17,583 bases of DNA from Microbacteriaceae bacterium (GTDB lineage: Bacteria; Actinomycetota; Actinomycetes; Actinomycetales; Microbacteriaceae), in assembly GCA_011620705.1 (NCBI GenBank), contig WOYR01000098.1:1-17583 (forward strand). The letters run 5' to 3'. The notes beneath the pieces were generated by a model. It was not told where the DNA came from and did no database searches. It saw only the letters and a program-made list of their open reading frames with translations. Positions 7,464-14,464 of the stretch are shown piece by piece; the stretch's first letter is position 1, and every line of letters starts with the position of its first letter. A program made the position numbers and the translations under genes.

Positions 7464-8702
7464 ATGGCATCGAAGAAGGTCTTCGGCATCGTCCTCGCGG
7501 GCGGCGAGGGCAAGCGGCTCATGCCGCTGACCGCGGATCGCGCCAAACCGGCGGTGCCGTTCGGCGGCGTGTACCGCCTGATCGACTTCGCGCTGTCCAA
7601 CCTGGTCAACTCGGGTCTGCGCCAGATCGTGGTGCTCACGCAGTACAAGTCGCATTCCCTCGACCGGCACGTGTCGACCACCTGGCTCCTCTCCGGGATG
7701 CTCGGCTCCTACGTCGCATCGGTGCCCGCCCAGCAGCGCCTCGGCAAGCGCTGGTTCAGCGGCTCCGCCGACGCGATCCTGCAGAGCCTGAACCTGCTGC
7801 GCGACGAGAAGCCGGACATCGTCGTCGTGGTCGGCGCCGACCACGTCTACCGCATGGACTTCACCGCCATGATCGACGCGCACATCGCATCGGGGATGGG
7901 CGTGACGGTCGCGGCGATCCGCCAGCCGATCGCGCTGGCCGATCAGTTCGGCGTGATCGAGCTCGATCCGGAGAACCCGGAGAGGATCGCGGCCTTCCGC
8001 GAGAAGCCGAGGGATGCGGTCGGCCTCGCCGATTCCCCCGGGGAGATCCTCGCCTCGATGGGCAACTACGTCTTCGACGCCGAGGTGCTGATCGATGCGG
8101 TTCAGCGCGATGGCGGCCGCGCAGACTCGAATCACGACATGGGCGGCGACCTCGTGCCCGATTTCGTGGCGCGCGGGGACGCCGGCGTCTACGACCTCAA
8201 CCGGAACGAGGTGCCGGGCGCCACCGAGCGCGACCGCTTCTACTGGCGCGACGTGGGCACCATCGAGTCCTTCTTCGACGCGCACCAGGACCTGATCTCG
8301 GCGCTGCCGATCTTCAACCTGTACAACCGCGAGTGGCCGATCTACAGCCAGCAGCTGAACTCGCCGCCCGCCAAGTTCGTCCGCGACGGCAGGAACGCCG
8401 TCGGCACCGCGATCGACTCGATCGTCTCCCTCGGCTGCGTCATCTCCGGCGGCCACCTGGAGCGCAGCGTGCTGAGCCCCTGGGTCACGATCGACTCGGG
8501 CGCGCAGGTGGTCGATGCCATCGTGTTCGAGCGCGTCCACATCGGCGCTAACGCGGTGGTGCGCCGCGCTATCCTCGACAAGGACGTGGTGGTCGCCCCT
8601 GGGGCGGCCGTCGGCGTCGACCACGACGCGGATCGCGCGCGCGGCTTCACAGTGACCGATTCGGGTATCACCGTGGTGGGCAAGGGCGAGGTCGTCGGCT
8701 AG
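7464..8702 (+). CDS. glgC: Glucose-1-phosphate adenylyltransferase (ADP-glucose pyrophosphorylase)
   Basis: A 412-residue enzyme that makes ADP-glucose from glucose-1-phosphate and ATP (EC 2.7.7.27). The nucleotide-binding loop LAGGEGKRLMPLT is at 11-23, followed by RAKPAVPFGGVYRLIDF at 26-42. GADHVYRMD (124-132) holds the metal-binding Asp126, and FREKP (178-182) the substrate lysine. WRDVGT (261-266) is another family motif. The C-terminal part is a left-handed beta-helix with repeated G-x-x-V steps. The length is normal. ADP-glucose feeds the divergent glgM product, so the two genes form a functional pair. serB follows 26 nt downstream and may be co-transcribed. Confidence 0.97.
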   Translation: MASKKVFGIVLAGGEGKRLMPLTADRAKPAVPFGGVYRLIDFALSNLVNSGLRQIVVLTQYKSHSLDRHVSTTWLLSGMLGSYVASVPAQQRLGKRWFSGSADAILQSLNLLRDEKPDIVVVVGADHVYRMDFTAMIDAHIASGMGVTVAAIRQPIALADQFGVIELDPENPERIAAFREKPRDAVGLADSPGEILASMGNYVFDAEVLIDAVQRDGGRADSNHDMGGDLVPDFVARGDAGVYDLNRNEVPGATERDRFYWRDVGTIESFFDAHQDLISALPIFNLYNREWPIYSQQLNSPPAKFVRDGRNAVGTAIDSIVSLGCVISGGHLERSVLSPWVTIDSGAQVVDAIVFERVHIGANAVVRRAILDKDVVVAPGAAVGVDHDADRARGFTVTDSGITVVGKGEVVG

Positions 8703-8728
8703 CGCTCCCTGACGGAAGGCTCTCCAGC

Positions 8729-9373
8729 GTGACCATGGCCGCCTTCCTGGTCGTCCTCGACGTCGACTCGACGCTCATCGAGAACGAGGTCATCGAGCTG
8801 CTCGCGGACGAGGCAGGAGCCGGCCAGCGGGTCGCCGAGATCACCTTCCGCGCCATGAACGGCGAGCTGGACTTCGAGCACAGCCTGCGCGAGCGGGTGG
8901 CGGCCCTGGAGGGCCTGCCGGCGCCGGCCATCGAGGCGGTGCGATCGCGCGTGACCGTCACCCGGGGAGTGCCCGAGCTGATCGCCGGGGTGCACGCGGC
9001 GGGAGGACGGGTGGCGGTGGTGTCCGGCGGCTTCCACGAGGTGATCGACCCGATCGCCGCGCAGCTCGGGCTGGACGGATGGCGGGCCAACCGCCTCGAG
9101 ATCGTCGAGGGCGTGCTCACCGGCGGTCTCATCCCTCCGATCATCGACGCGGCGGCGAAGGCGGATGCCTTGAAGGAGTGGGCAGCGGATGCCGGCATCC
9201 CGCTCAGCCGGACGCTCGCCGTCGGCGATGGCGCGAACGACCTTCCGATGATGGCGGTCTGCGGGCTCGCCGTCGGGTTCGACGCCAAGGCGCCCGTGCG
9301 CGACCTCGCGCACGTCCTGCTCGACGAACGGGATCTCTCGATGCTGCTGCCCCTGATGGGCCTGCTCCGCTGA
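8729..9373 (+). CDS. serB: Phosphoserine phosphatase
   Basis: A 214-residue HAD-superfamily phosphatase catalysing the last step of serine synthesis (EC 3.1.3.3). Motif I LDVDSTLIE gives nucleophile Asp11 and Asp13, motif II SGG at 99-101, motif III Lys144, and motif IV GDGANDLPM with Asp167 and Asp171. The region ENEVIELLADEAG near 18-30 is typical of SerB substrate recognition. There is no N-terminal ACT domain, unlike the longer mycobacterial SerB2. The GTG at 8729 is preferred to the ATG at 8735 because GGAAGG at 8714-8719 is 9 nt from the GTG but 15 nt from the ATG. The gene lies 26 nt after glgC on the same strand, with no promoter of its own visible. Confidence 0.93.
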   Translation: MTMAAFLVVLDVDSTLIENEVIELLADEAGAGQRVAEITFRAMNGELDFEHSLRERVAALEGLPAPAIEAVRSRVTVTRGVPELIAGVHAAGGRVAVVSGGFHEVIDPIAAQLGLDGWRANRLEIVEGVLTGGLIPPIIDAAAKADALKEWAADAGIPLSRTLAVGDGANDLPMMAVCGLAVGFDAKAPVRDLAHVLLDERDLSMLLPLMGLLR

Positions 9374-9419
9374 GCGAGTGGTGGTGCGGGTCGCCGCTCC
9401 AGAGGAAGACCCCCCTCGC

Positions 9420-9467
9420 TCGTGCGAAATGGACGCTTCCCGCGTCGAAAGCGGCGACTTCGCACGA
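9420..9467. repeat. Large hairpin in the convergent serB / fabG gap
   Basis: Arms 9420-9438 and 9449-9467 are complementary at 16 of 19 positions, with a 10-nt loop. The first 9 pairs (TCGTGCGAA / TTCGCACGA) and the last 5 (CGCTT / AAGCG) are perfect. It lies in a 138-bp gap where two genes converge, so a bidirectional terminator is the simplest role, but there is no T-run on either side. It may instead be a member of a dispersed intergenic repeat family. The rest of the gap shows nothing I recognise. Confidence 0.6.
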
Positions 9468-9511
9468 ATGGACGGCAGGCCGCGGCCGTGGGCGCGGTGA
9501 TCCGGAAAGGG

Positions 9512-10222
9512 TCAGTGCCCCATTCCGAGCCCGCCGTCGACGGGGATGACCGCGCCCGAGATGTAGGCGGCGTCGTCGCCCGCGAGCCAGAGGATCACCT
9601 TGGCGACCTCGTCCGGTGTCGCGAAACGTCCAGCGGGGATCGACTTCTTGTACTCGGCCTGCTGCGCCTCGGGAAGCTCGGCCGTCATGTCGGTCTCGAT
9701 GAAGCCGGGCGCCACGACGTTGGCTGTGATGCCGCGGCTGCCGAGCTCGCGCGTGATCGAGCGCGCCATGCCGACCAGGCCGGCTTTCGACGATGCATAG
9801 TTGACCTGTCCGGCCCCCCCGAGCAGGCCGACCACGCTGGAGATCAGGATGATGCGGCCGAACCTGGCTTTCAGCATCCCCTTCGACGCGCGCTTCACGA
9901 CCCGGAAGGCGCCGCCGAGGTTCGTGTCGACGACATCGTCGAAGTCGGTGTCGGACATCCGCAGCAGGAGCGTGTCGCGGGTGATCCCCGCATTGGCGAC
10001 GACCACCTCGACCGGGCCGAGCTTCTCCTCGACCTCGGTGAACGCCGCGTCCAGAGACTCGGCATCCGTGACATCCGCCCGCACCGTCATGCTGCCTGCC
10101 GGGCCTTCGCCGGAGCGCGCGGTCACCGCGACCCGGTGCCCGGCCGCCACGAATTCCTCGGCGATCGCGTAGCCGATGCCGCGATTGCCGCCGGTGATCA
10201 GAACGGTACGGGGAGTGCTCAT
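9512..10222 (-). CDS. fabG: FabG-like 3-oxoacyl-ACP reductase (SDR family)
   Basis: A 236-residue short-chain dehydrogenase/reductase. The cofactor loop TGGNRGIG is at 10-17, NAG at 77-79, Asn101, and the catalytic Ser129, Tyr142 and Lys146 in ISS and YASSKAG. The stretch PGFIETDMT at 172-180 and the ending PVDGGLGMGH are typical of FabG/MabA proteins, which reduce 3-oxoacyl-ACP with NADPH in fatty acid elongation. The resemblance to mycobacterial FabG1/MabA is good, but inhA is not beside it. Other SDR substrates cannot be ruled out. The ATG at 10222 follows a TAGGCT element by 8 nt. It diverges from the DUF3099-SURF1 operon (62 bp between starts) and converges on serB. Confidence 0.85.
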   Translation of the reverse strand: MSTPRTVLITGGNRGIGYAIAEEFVAAGHRVAVTARSGEGPAGSMTVRADVTDAESLDAAFTEVEEKLGPVEVVVANAGITRDTLLLRMSDTDFDDVVDTNLGGAFRVVKRASKGMLKARFGRIILISSVVGLLGGAGQVNYASSKAGLVGMARSITRELGSRGITANVVAPGFIETDMTAELPEAQQAEYKKSIPAGRFATPDEVAKVILWLAGDDAAYISGAVIPVDGGLGMGH

Positions 10223-10230
10223 AGTTTCCG

Positions 10231-10236
10231 AGCCTA
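10231..10236 (-). promoter_or_regulatory. Putative -10 element of fabG
   Basis: TAGGCT on the minus strand, 8 nt before the fabG ATG. The leader would be only a few nucleotides. It is the same hexamer as the treS -10. Confidence 0.4.
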
Positions 10237-10267
10237 GCGAGGGAGCGCGCCCCCCAGCGTGCGGACG

Positions 10268-10273
10268 TACAGT
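10268..10273 (+). promoter_or_regulatory. Putative -10 element of the DUF3099-SURF1 operon
   Basis: TACAGT lies 11 nt before the ATG at 10285. The intervening GGAAG (10274-10278) can serve as a Shine-Dalgarno sequence only if transcription starts further upstream, so either this -10 or that ribosome-binding site is likely to be real, not both. Confidence 0.35.
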
Positions 10274-10284
10274 GGAAGAAGCCC

Positions 10285-10581
10285 ATGCGCCCCAAGTCCG
10301 TGTCGATCACCGAGTTGCCCCCGTCCCCTGACGCCGAGCGGCATTCCCGGATGATCAAGTACGCCATCGCCCAGGGGATCCGGGTGCTCTGCATCATCGC
10401 CTGCTTCTTCGTCGCCGGATGGTGGATCCTCATCCCGGCGGCCGGCGCGGTGTTCCTGCCATACATCGCCGTCGTCGTCGCCAACAACGTCAGGAGCAGC
10501 ACGGCGACGACCGTGGAACGGCCGGGCGCCATCGTGCACGTCACGCCCCCGGAGTCCGGCGGGACGGGCACACGGGGATGA
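10285..10581 (+). CDS. DUF3099-like small membrane protein
   Basis: A 98-residue protein with a charged N-terminus, SITELPPSPDAERHSRM at 7-23, then two hydrophobic segments (about 32-45 and 46-68) separated by a short turn, and a Pro/Gly/Thr-rich cytoplasmic tail. The pattern SITxxP...R...Y..GIR..C matches the actinobacterial DUF3099 family as I recall it. The function is unknown. It is the first gene of a three-gene operon, sharing ATGA with the next gene, and the operon ends with SURF1, so a role near cytochrome oxidase biogenesis is an inference from context only. GGAAG 6 nt upstream supports the start. Confidence 0.8.
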   Translation: MRPKSVSITELPPSPDAERHSRMIKYAIAQGIRVLCIIACFFVAGWWILIPAAGAVFLPYIAVVVANNVRSSTATTVERPGAIVHVTPPESGGTGTRG

Positions 10582-10811
10582 TCGGCTTCGGCGAGACCAC
10601 CGTCCGCTGTTCGGCGGCCGGCTGCACCGCTTCGGCGGAATGGCGGGTCAACTGGCGCAACCCGCGCATCCACACCGCGGACCGCGTCAAGGTCTGGCTC
10701 GCCTGCGAGGGGCACCGCGATCAGCTGACCGGCTACCTCGCGTCGCGGGGCTTCCCGGTCGTCATCACCCCAGTGGATGTCGTGGCCGAAAGCGTCCCCG
10801 ACCCGGCATGA
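10578..10811 (+). CDS. Small conserved Cys/His protein (zinc-ribbon-like), unknown function
   Basis: A 77-residue protein. Four possible metal ligands form C11-x4-C16 and C43-x2-H46 on either side of the conserved-looking WRVNWRNPRIHTADRVKVW stretch. This suggests a small zinc-binding fold. Related actinobacterial proteins are, as I recall, sometimes labelled 'acetone carboxylase', which the sequence does not support. The start ATG overlaps the DUF3099 stop (ATGA), and its own stop overlaps the SURF1 start the same way, so translation is coupled on both sides. Longer upstream readings in this frame overlap DUF3099 and were rejected. It may be a metal or heme-handling partner of SURF1, but this is a guess from position. 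Confidence 0.75.
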   Translation: MIGFGETTVRCSAAGCTASAEWRVNWRNPRIHTADRVKVWLACEGHRDQLTGYLASRGFPVVITPVDVVAESVPDPA

Positions 10812-11671
10812 GCGGCGCGGGCATGAGCGACCCCGAGAACCCCTACCACCCGAGCGGGGTGCGGCGCTGGGGCGCGTACCTCGCGCTGGTGCTGGTCTTC
10901 GCGGTCGCCTGCGCGCTGCTGTCCTGGTGGCAGTGGGCCCGCCGCGCCGAGACGATCGCCCAGGGCACGCTGGTCAGCCGGAATTTCGAGGCTCAGCCGG
11001 TCGCGATCGACACGCTTCTGCCCAGCCTCGACTCGTGGCGCAACGGGGAGGAGTGGCGTCCGGTCGAGCTGCACGGTCAGTACCTGCGCGAGCAGCAGCT
11101 GCTGGTGCGCAATCGGGTCTACAACGGGAATCCCGGATTCGAGGTGCTCGTCCCCTTCCGGCTCGACGACGGCAGCGTCTTCGTGGTCGATCGCGGCTGG
11201 CTCCCGATCGGCACCCACCAGGATGCCCCGGATACCGTGCCGCAGTCCCCTGGCGGCGAGGTGACGGTGATCGCACGCCTGCAGCAGAGCGAGCCGGTGC
11301 TGCCGGGCCGCACCGCCCCCTCCGGGCAGATCCCCGAGGTGAATCCGGAGACGGTCGCCAGGATGTCGGGGACGGCCGGGAAGACCTACACGGGCGCATA
11401 CGGCCTGCTGGCCGGTGAGACGCCCGCACCGGCGACCCGGCCGGCCGCCGTGCAGGAGCCGGTCGCCGACGAGGGCCTGCATCTCTCCTATGCGCTCCAA
11501 TGGATCGCATTCGGCCTCCTCGCCTTCTTCGGCCTGTTCTGGGCCTACCGCCGCGAGAAGCGCATCAACGCGCTCCCGGTCGAGCAGCAGGCCGCGGCGC
11601 GGGCGCCGAGGCGGCGCAGCTCGGACTCGGATGCCGAGGACGCGATCCTCGACGAGGCCGGCATCCGCTGA
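10808..11671 (+). CDS. SURF1 family cytochrome oxidase assembly protein
   Basis: A 287-residue membrane protein with the SURF1 plan: a transmembrane helix at about 22-44 ending in WWQWARR, a large extracytoplasmic domain, and a second helix at about 226-247 (SYALQWIAFGLLAFFGLFWAY). Family motifs in the middle include VRNRVYNGNPGFEVLVPF at 100-117 and VVDRGWLP at 126-133. SURF1 helps insert heme a into aa3-type cytochrome c oxidase. A charged C-terminal tail (about 248-287) extends into the cytoplasm. The ATG at 10808 overlaps the preceding stop (ATGA) and is preferred to the in-frame ATG at 10823. The oxidase genes themselves are not in the window. Confidence 0.93.
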   Translation: MSGAGMSDPENPYHPSGVRRWGAYLALVLVFAVACALLSWWQWARRAETIAQGTLVSRNFEAQPVAIDTLLPSLDSWRNGEEWRPVELHGQYLREQQLLVRNRVYNGNPGFEVLVPFRLDDGSVFVVDRGWLPIGTHQDAPDTVPQSPGGEVTVIARLQQSEPVLPGRTAPSGQIPEVNPETVARMSGTAGKTYTGAYGLLAGETPAPATRPAAVQEPVADEGLHLSYALQWIAFGLLAFFGLFWAYRREKRINALPVEQQAAARAPRRRSSDSDAEDAILDEAGIR

Positions 11672-11686
11672 GCGGAGCTTCCTGCG

Positions 11687-11760
11687 CTCGCACTTTCGAA
11701 CCCTCGCACCACGTTCGAGCACCCATCCGCTCGAATCCGCGCGAAACCCTCGAAAGCGAG
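11687..11760. terminator. Nested inverted repeats in the convergent SURF1 / ABC-F gap
   Basis: The outer arms CTCGC-AC-TTTCGA (11687-11699) and TCGAAAGCGAG (11750-11760) pair over 11 bases with a 2-nt bulge. The inner arms TTCGAGC (11714-11720) and GCTCGAA (11729-11735) are perfect with an 8-nt loop. Together they fill most of the 100-bp gap between two converging genes, so a bidirectional terminator is likely. There is no T-run. The element shares TCGAAAGCG with the hairpin at 9420-9467. Confidence 0.5.
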
Positions 11761-11771
11761 GCGCGCGCCGG

Positions 11772-13370
11772 CTACGCGAGGCTGATCAGGTCCGAGTAGT
11801 CGGGGTTCCAGTGGTCCTCGGTGCCCTCCGGCAGGATCAGCACGCGCTCCGGGTTGAGCGCCTCCACGGCGCCCTCGTCGTGCGAGACCAGCACCACGGC
11901 GCCCTGATAACCCGCGAGGGCCCCCAGGATCTCCTCGCGGCTGGCCGGGTCCAGGTTGTTGGTGGGCTCGTCCAGCAGCAGCACGTTGGCTCCGGACACC
12001 ACGATCATCGCCAGAGCCAGCCGGGTCTTCTCGCCACCGCTGAGCACGCCCGCGATCTTGTGGCCGTCATCCCCGGTGAACAGGAACGAGCCGAGCACCT
12101 TCCGGGCTTCCGTCTCGTTCAGCTGGGGTGAGGCGCTGAGCATGTTCTGGAGCACCGTGCGCTGGACGTCGATCGTCTCGTGCTCCTGCGCGTAATAGCC
12201 GATGCGCAGACCGTGGCCGGGCTCGACCTGCCCGGTGTCCGGCGTGTCGACGCCCGCGAGGATGCGAAGCAGTGTCGTCTTGCCCGCCCCGTTCAGCCCC
12301 AGCACCACGACCTTCGAGCCCCGGTCGATCGCCAGGTCGACCGCGGTGAAGATCTCCAGCGAGCCGTAGCTCTTGCTGAGCCCGGATGCCGCGAGCGGTG
12401 TGCGCCCGCAGGCCACCGGGTCCGGGAAGCGCAGTTTGGCCACGCGATCGGCGACGCGCACCTCGTCCAGCCCTGACAGCATCTTCTCGGCGCGCGCCAC
12501 CATCTGGTGCGCGGCCGCGGCCTTGGTGGCCTTGGCGCCGAAGCGGGCGGCCTGCAACTGGAGCGTGCTCGCCTTCTTCTCGACGTTGACGCGCTCCTTC
12601 TTGCGGCGGTCCTCGTCGGCTTCGCGCTGGCGCAGGTAGTGCTTCCACCCCATGTTGTAGATGTCGATGACCTGGCGGTTGGCGTCGAGGTAGAACACCT
12701 TGTTGACCGTCTCCTCGACCAGCTCGACATCGTGGCTGATCACGATCACGCCACCGGCGTAGCCCTTCAGGAATTCGCGCAGCCAGACGACGGAGTCGGC
12801 ATCCAGGTGGTTGGTCGGCTCGTCGAGGATCATCGTCTCCGCGCCGGAGAACAGGATGCGCGCCAGCTCGATGCGCCTGCGCTGCCCCCCCGATAGGGTT
12901 TTGAGCTCCTGGTCGAGGATCCGGTCCGGCAGCGAGAGATTGGACGCGATCGACGCGGCTTCCGCCTCCGCGGCGTAGCCGCCGAGCGCGAGGAACCGGT
13001 CCTCCAGTCGCGAGTACGTGCTCATCGCGGCCTCGCTGGTTGCGGCATCCGGGCTGGCCATGTCGAGGGTCGCCTGCCGGATGCCGTTCACCAGCCGCCC
13101 GAGGCCGCGCGCGTCGAGGATGCGGGTGCGGGCTGTGTCGTCCGGGTTGCCGGAGCGAGGATCCTGCGGCAGGTAGCCGATCTCGCCGGTGCGCTCGATG
13201 CGGCCCGCGTTGGGGACGAGTTCGCCGGCCAGGGTCTTGGTGAGCGTCGTCTTGCCCGCGCCGTTGCGGCCGACCAGGCCGATCTTGTCGCCCCTGTCGA
13301 CGCGGAAGGTCACGTTCTCCATCAGCAGGCGCGCTCCGACCCGGATCTCGAGGTCATGCACGGCGAGCAC
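11772..13370 (-). CDS. ABC-F ATPase (ribosome-associated type, Rv1473-like)
   Basis: A 532-residue protein with two ABC domains and no membrane segments. Domain 1 has Walker A GRNGAGKT (34-41), signature LSGGQ (159-163) and DEPTNHLD (183-190). Domain 2 has GLNGAGKT (358-365), LSGGE (443-447) and LLLDEPTNNLD (464-474). The charged linker at about 245-300, rich in Lys, Arg and Ala, is the P-site tRNA interaction motif region of ABC-F proteins. The sequence closely recalls mycobacterial Rv1473. ABC-F proteins act on the ribosome as translation factors or antibiotic-protection factors; which one this is cannot be read from sequence. The start is GTG at 13370 with AGGGG 10 nt upstream; a leader of roughly 70 nt is predicted. 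It diverges from bioY. Confidence 0.92.
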   Translation of the reverse strand: MLAVHDLEIRVGARLLMENVTFRVDRGDKIGLVGRNGAGKTTLTKTLAGELVPNAGRIERTGEIGYLPQDPRSGNPDDTARTRILDARGLGRLVNGIRQATLDMASPDAATSEAAMSTYSRLEDRFLALGGYAAEAEAASIASNLSLPDRILDQELKTLSGGQRRRIELARILFSGAETMILDEPTNHLDADSVVWLREFLKGYAGGVIVISHDVELVEETVNKVFYLDANRQVIDIYNMGWKHYLRQREADEDRRKKERVNVEKKASTLQLQAARFGAKATKAAAAHQMVARAEKMLSGLDEVRVADRVAKLRFPDPVACGRTPLAASGLSKSYGSLEIFTAVDLAIDRGSKVVVLGLNGAGKTTLLRILAGVDTPDTGQVEPGHGLRIGYYAQEHETIDVQRTVLQNMLSASPQLNETEARKVLGSFLFTGDDGHKIAGVLSGGEKTRLALAMIVVSGANVLLLDEPTNNLDPASREEILGALAGYQGAVVLVSHDEGAVEALNPERVLILPEGTEDHWNPDYSDLISLA

Positions 13371-13444
13371 GGCGGAACGGCCCCTTTCAGGGAATGGCGG
13401 CGTCTTTGGAGGATGGCGACAACGGCCCGAGTGGGCCAGCCCGA

Positions 13445-13451
13445 TAGTCTA
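13445..13451. promoter_or_regulatory. Overlapping divergent -10 elements of bioY and the ABC-F gene
   Basis: TAGTCTA reads as TAGTCT on the plus strand (13445-13450, toward bioY) and TAGACT on the minus strand (13451-13446, toward ABC-F). Both would give leaders of about 60-70 nt, each with a Shine-Dalgarno-like sequence before its gene. Only one polymerase could occupy the site at a time. In the 144-bp gap there are also small hairpins in the ABC-F leader at 13424-13437 (GGCCC/GGGCC) and 13382-13392, the latter over the AGGGG. Confidence 0.4.
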
Positions 13452-13514
13452 ACCGGAGGGAACGACGCGCCATTCCGCCGCCCCGCACTTCGATCGACGA
13501 CGAACAGGATTCTC

Positions 13515-14123
13515 ATGACGACTCTCGCTCCGTCCGCCCGCCGTCCGGTTCTCGCCGACCGCGTCTTTCCCCGCACCCTCCTGATGGATGCCGTGCTGGT
13601 CGTCGCGGGCGCCGCGCTCGTCACCGTGCTCGCCCAGGTGGTCATCCCGCTCCAGCCGGTGCCGATCACCGGGCAGACCCTCGCCGTGCTCCTCGTCGGC
13701 TCGACGATCGGCTCGTTGCGCGGGGCGATCTCGATGGTGCTCTACGCGGCGCTCGGACTCGTCGGCCTGCCCGTCTACAGCGACGGCACCCACGGCGCAG
13801 GCGTTCTGTTCGGCGCAACCGGCGGCTACATCATCGGCTTCATCCTCGCGGCAGCGCTCGTCGGCTGGCTGGCGGAGCGCGAATGGGACCGCAAGATCCT
13901 CAAGGCCCTCGCGACCTTCGCAGCCGGCAGCCTCGCGGTCTTCGCCGTCGGCCTGCCGTGGCTCGCGATCGCGCTGCACCTCGACCTGCAGCAGACCCTG
14001 CTCGCCGGCTTCTACCCCTTCATCATCGGCGGCATCATCAAGGCCGTCGTCGCGGCGGGCCTGCTGCCACTGGCGTGGTTCGGCGCGGACAAGCTCGCGA
14101 AGAACAGTTCTTCCAGCCGCTAG
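13515..14123 (+). CDS. bioY: Biotin transporter BioY (substrate-binding membrane protein)
   Basis: A 202-residue protein with about six hydrophobic segments (near 22-45, 55-65, 68-85, 98-120, 130-155 and 162-190). The BioY hallmark PLQPVPITGQTLAVLL lies at 45-60, and GATGGYIIGF at 100-109. BioY is the substrate-specific subunit of the energy-coupling factor biotin transporter. No bioM or bioN energising genes are present here, so it either uses ECF subunits encoded elsewhere or works alone, as reported for some solitary BioY proteins. The ATG at 13515 has AGGA 6 nt upstream. Longer in-frame readings upstream run through the promoter region and were rejected. The TAG stop overlaps the stop of sufT on the other strand. 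Confidence 0.93.
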   Translation: MTTLAPSARRPVLADRVFPRTLLMDAVLVVAGAALVTVLAQVVIPLQPVPITGQTLAVLLVGSTIGSLRGAISMVLYAALGLVGLPVYSDGTHGAGVLFGATGGYIIGFILAAALVGWLAEREWDRKILKALATFAAGSLAVFAVGLPWLAIALHLDLQQTLLAGFYPFIIGGIIKAVVAAGLLPLAWFGADKLAKNSSSSR

Positions 14124-14449
14124 ATCGAGAAGCCGATCGCGCGCATCATGTCGCGGCCGTCGTCGGTGATCCGCTCGGGACCCCACGGCGGCATCCAGAC
14201 CCAGTTGAAGCGGAACCGCTCCACCACGCCGTCGAGCGCCTGGGCGGTCTGCTCCTCGATCACGTCGGTGAGCGGGCATCCGGCGCTGGTGAGGGTCATC
14301 GAGATGATCAGCGCGTCGTTCTCGTCATCCCAGGCCAGGTCGTAGATCAGCCCCAGGTCGACGACGTTGACGCCGAGCTCTGGGTCGACGACATCCTTGA
14401 GGCTCTCCTCGACCTGGTCGAAGAGCTGCGATTCGAGAGCGACGGGCAT
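14120..14449 (-). CDS. sufT: SufT-like MIP18/DUF59 Fe-S assembly factor
   Basis: A 109-residue protein of the MIP18 (DUF59) family. It has DPELGVNVVDLGLIYD at 22-37, LTSAGCPLTD at 53-62 with the conserved Cys58, and a C-terminal PPWGPERIT stretch at 87-95. SufT proteins help mature Fe-S proteins. It lies 15 nt after sufC on the same strand, as in many SUF operons. A TACCCT element exactly 6 nt before its ATG suggests that it also has its own leaderless promoter. Its stop codon lies on CTAG at 14120-14123, which also supplies the bioY stop on the opposite strand, so the two genes overlap by 4 bases at their ends. Confidence 0.92.
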   Translation of the reverse strand: MPVALESQLFDQVEESLKDVVDPELGVNVVDLGLIYDLAWDDENDALIISMTLTSAGCPLTDVIEEQTAQALDGVVERFRFNWVWMPPWGPERITDDGRDMMRAIGFSI

Positions 14450-14455
14450 GCTGAC

Positions 14456-14461
14456 AGGGTA
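14456..14461 (-). promoter_or_regulatory. Putative internal -10 element of sufT (leaderless arrangement)
   Basis: TACCCT on the minus strand, 6 nt before the sufT ATG, in the 15-nt gap after sufC. It could add sufT transcripts to read-through from the operon. The third T is the only match outside TA, so chance is possible. Confidence 0.35.
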
Positions 14462-14464
14462 CGC

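Noticed and set aside
6239..8551. Very long plus-strand open frame across glgM and glgC
   Set aside because: It crosses two well-identified genes in the wrong frames and gives low-complexity Arg/Gly/Ala protein.
9428..9474. AATGGACG direct repeat (9428-9435 and 9467-9474) as target-site duplication of a mobile element
   Set aside because: The copies sit inside and at the edge of the hairpin, not flanking it, and there is no transposase or terminal repeat pattern.
10823..11671. Shorter SURF1 starting at ATG 10823
   Set aside because: The ATG at 10808 overlaps the upstream stop as ATGA, matching the junction before it; this favours coupling from 10808.
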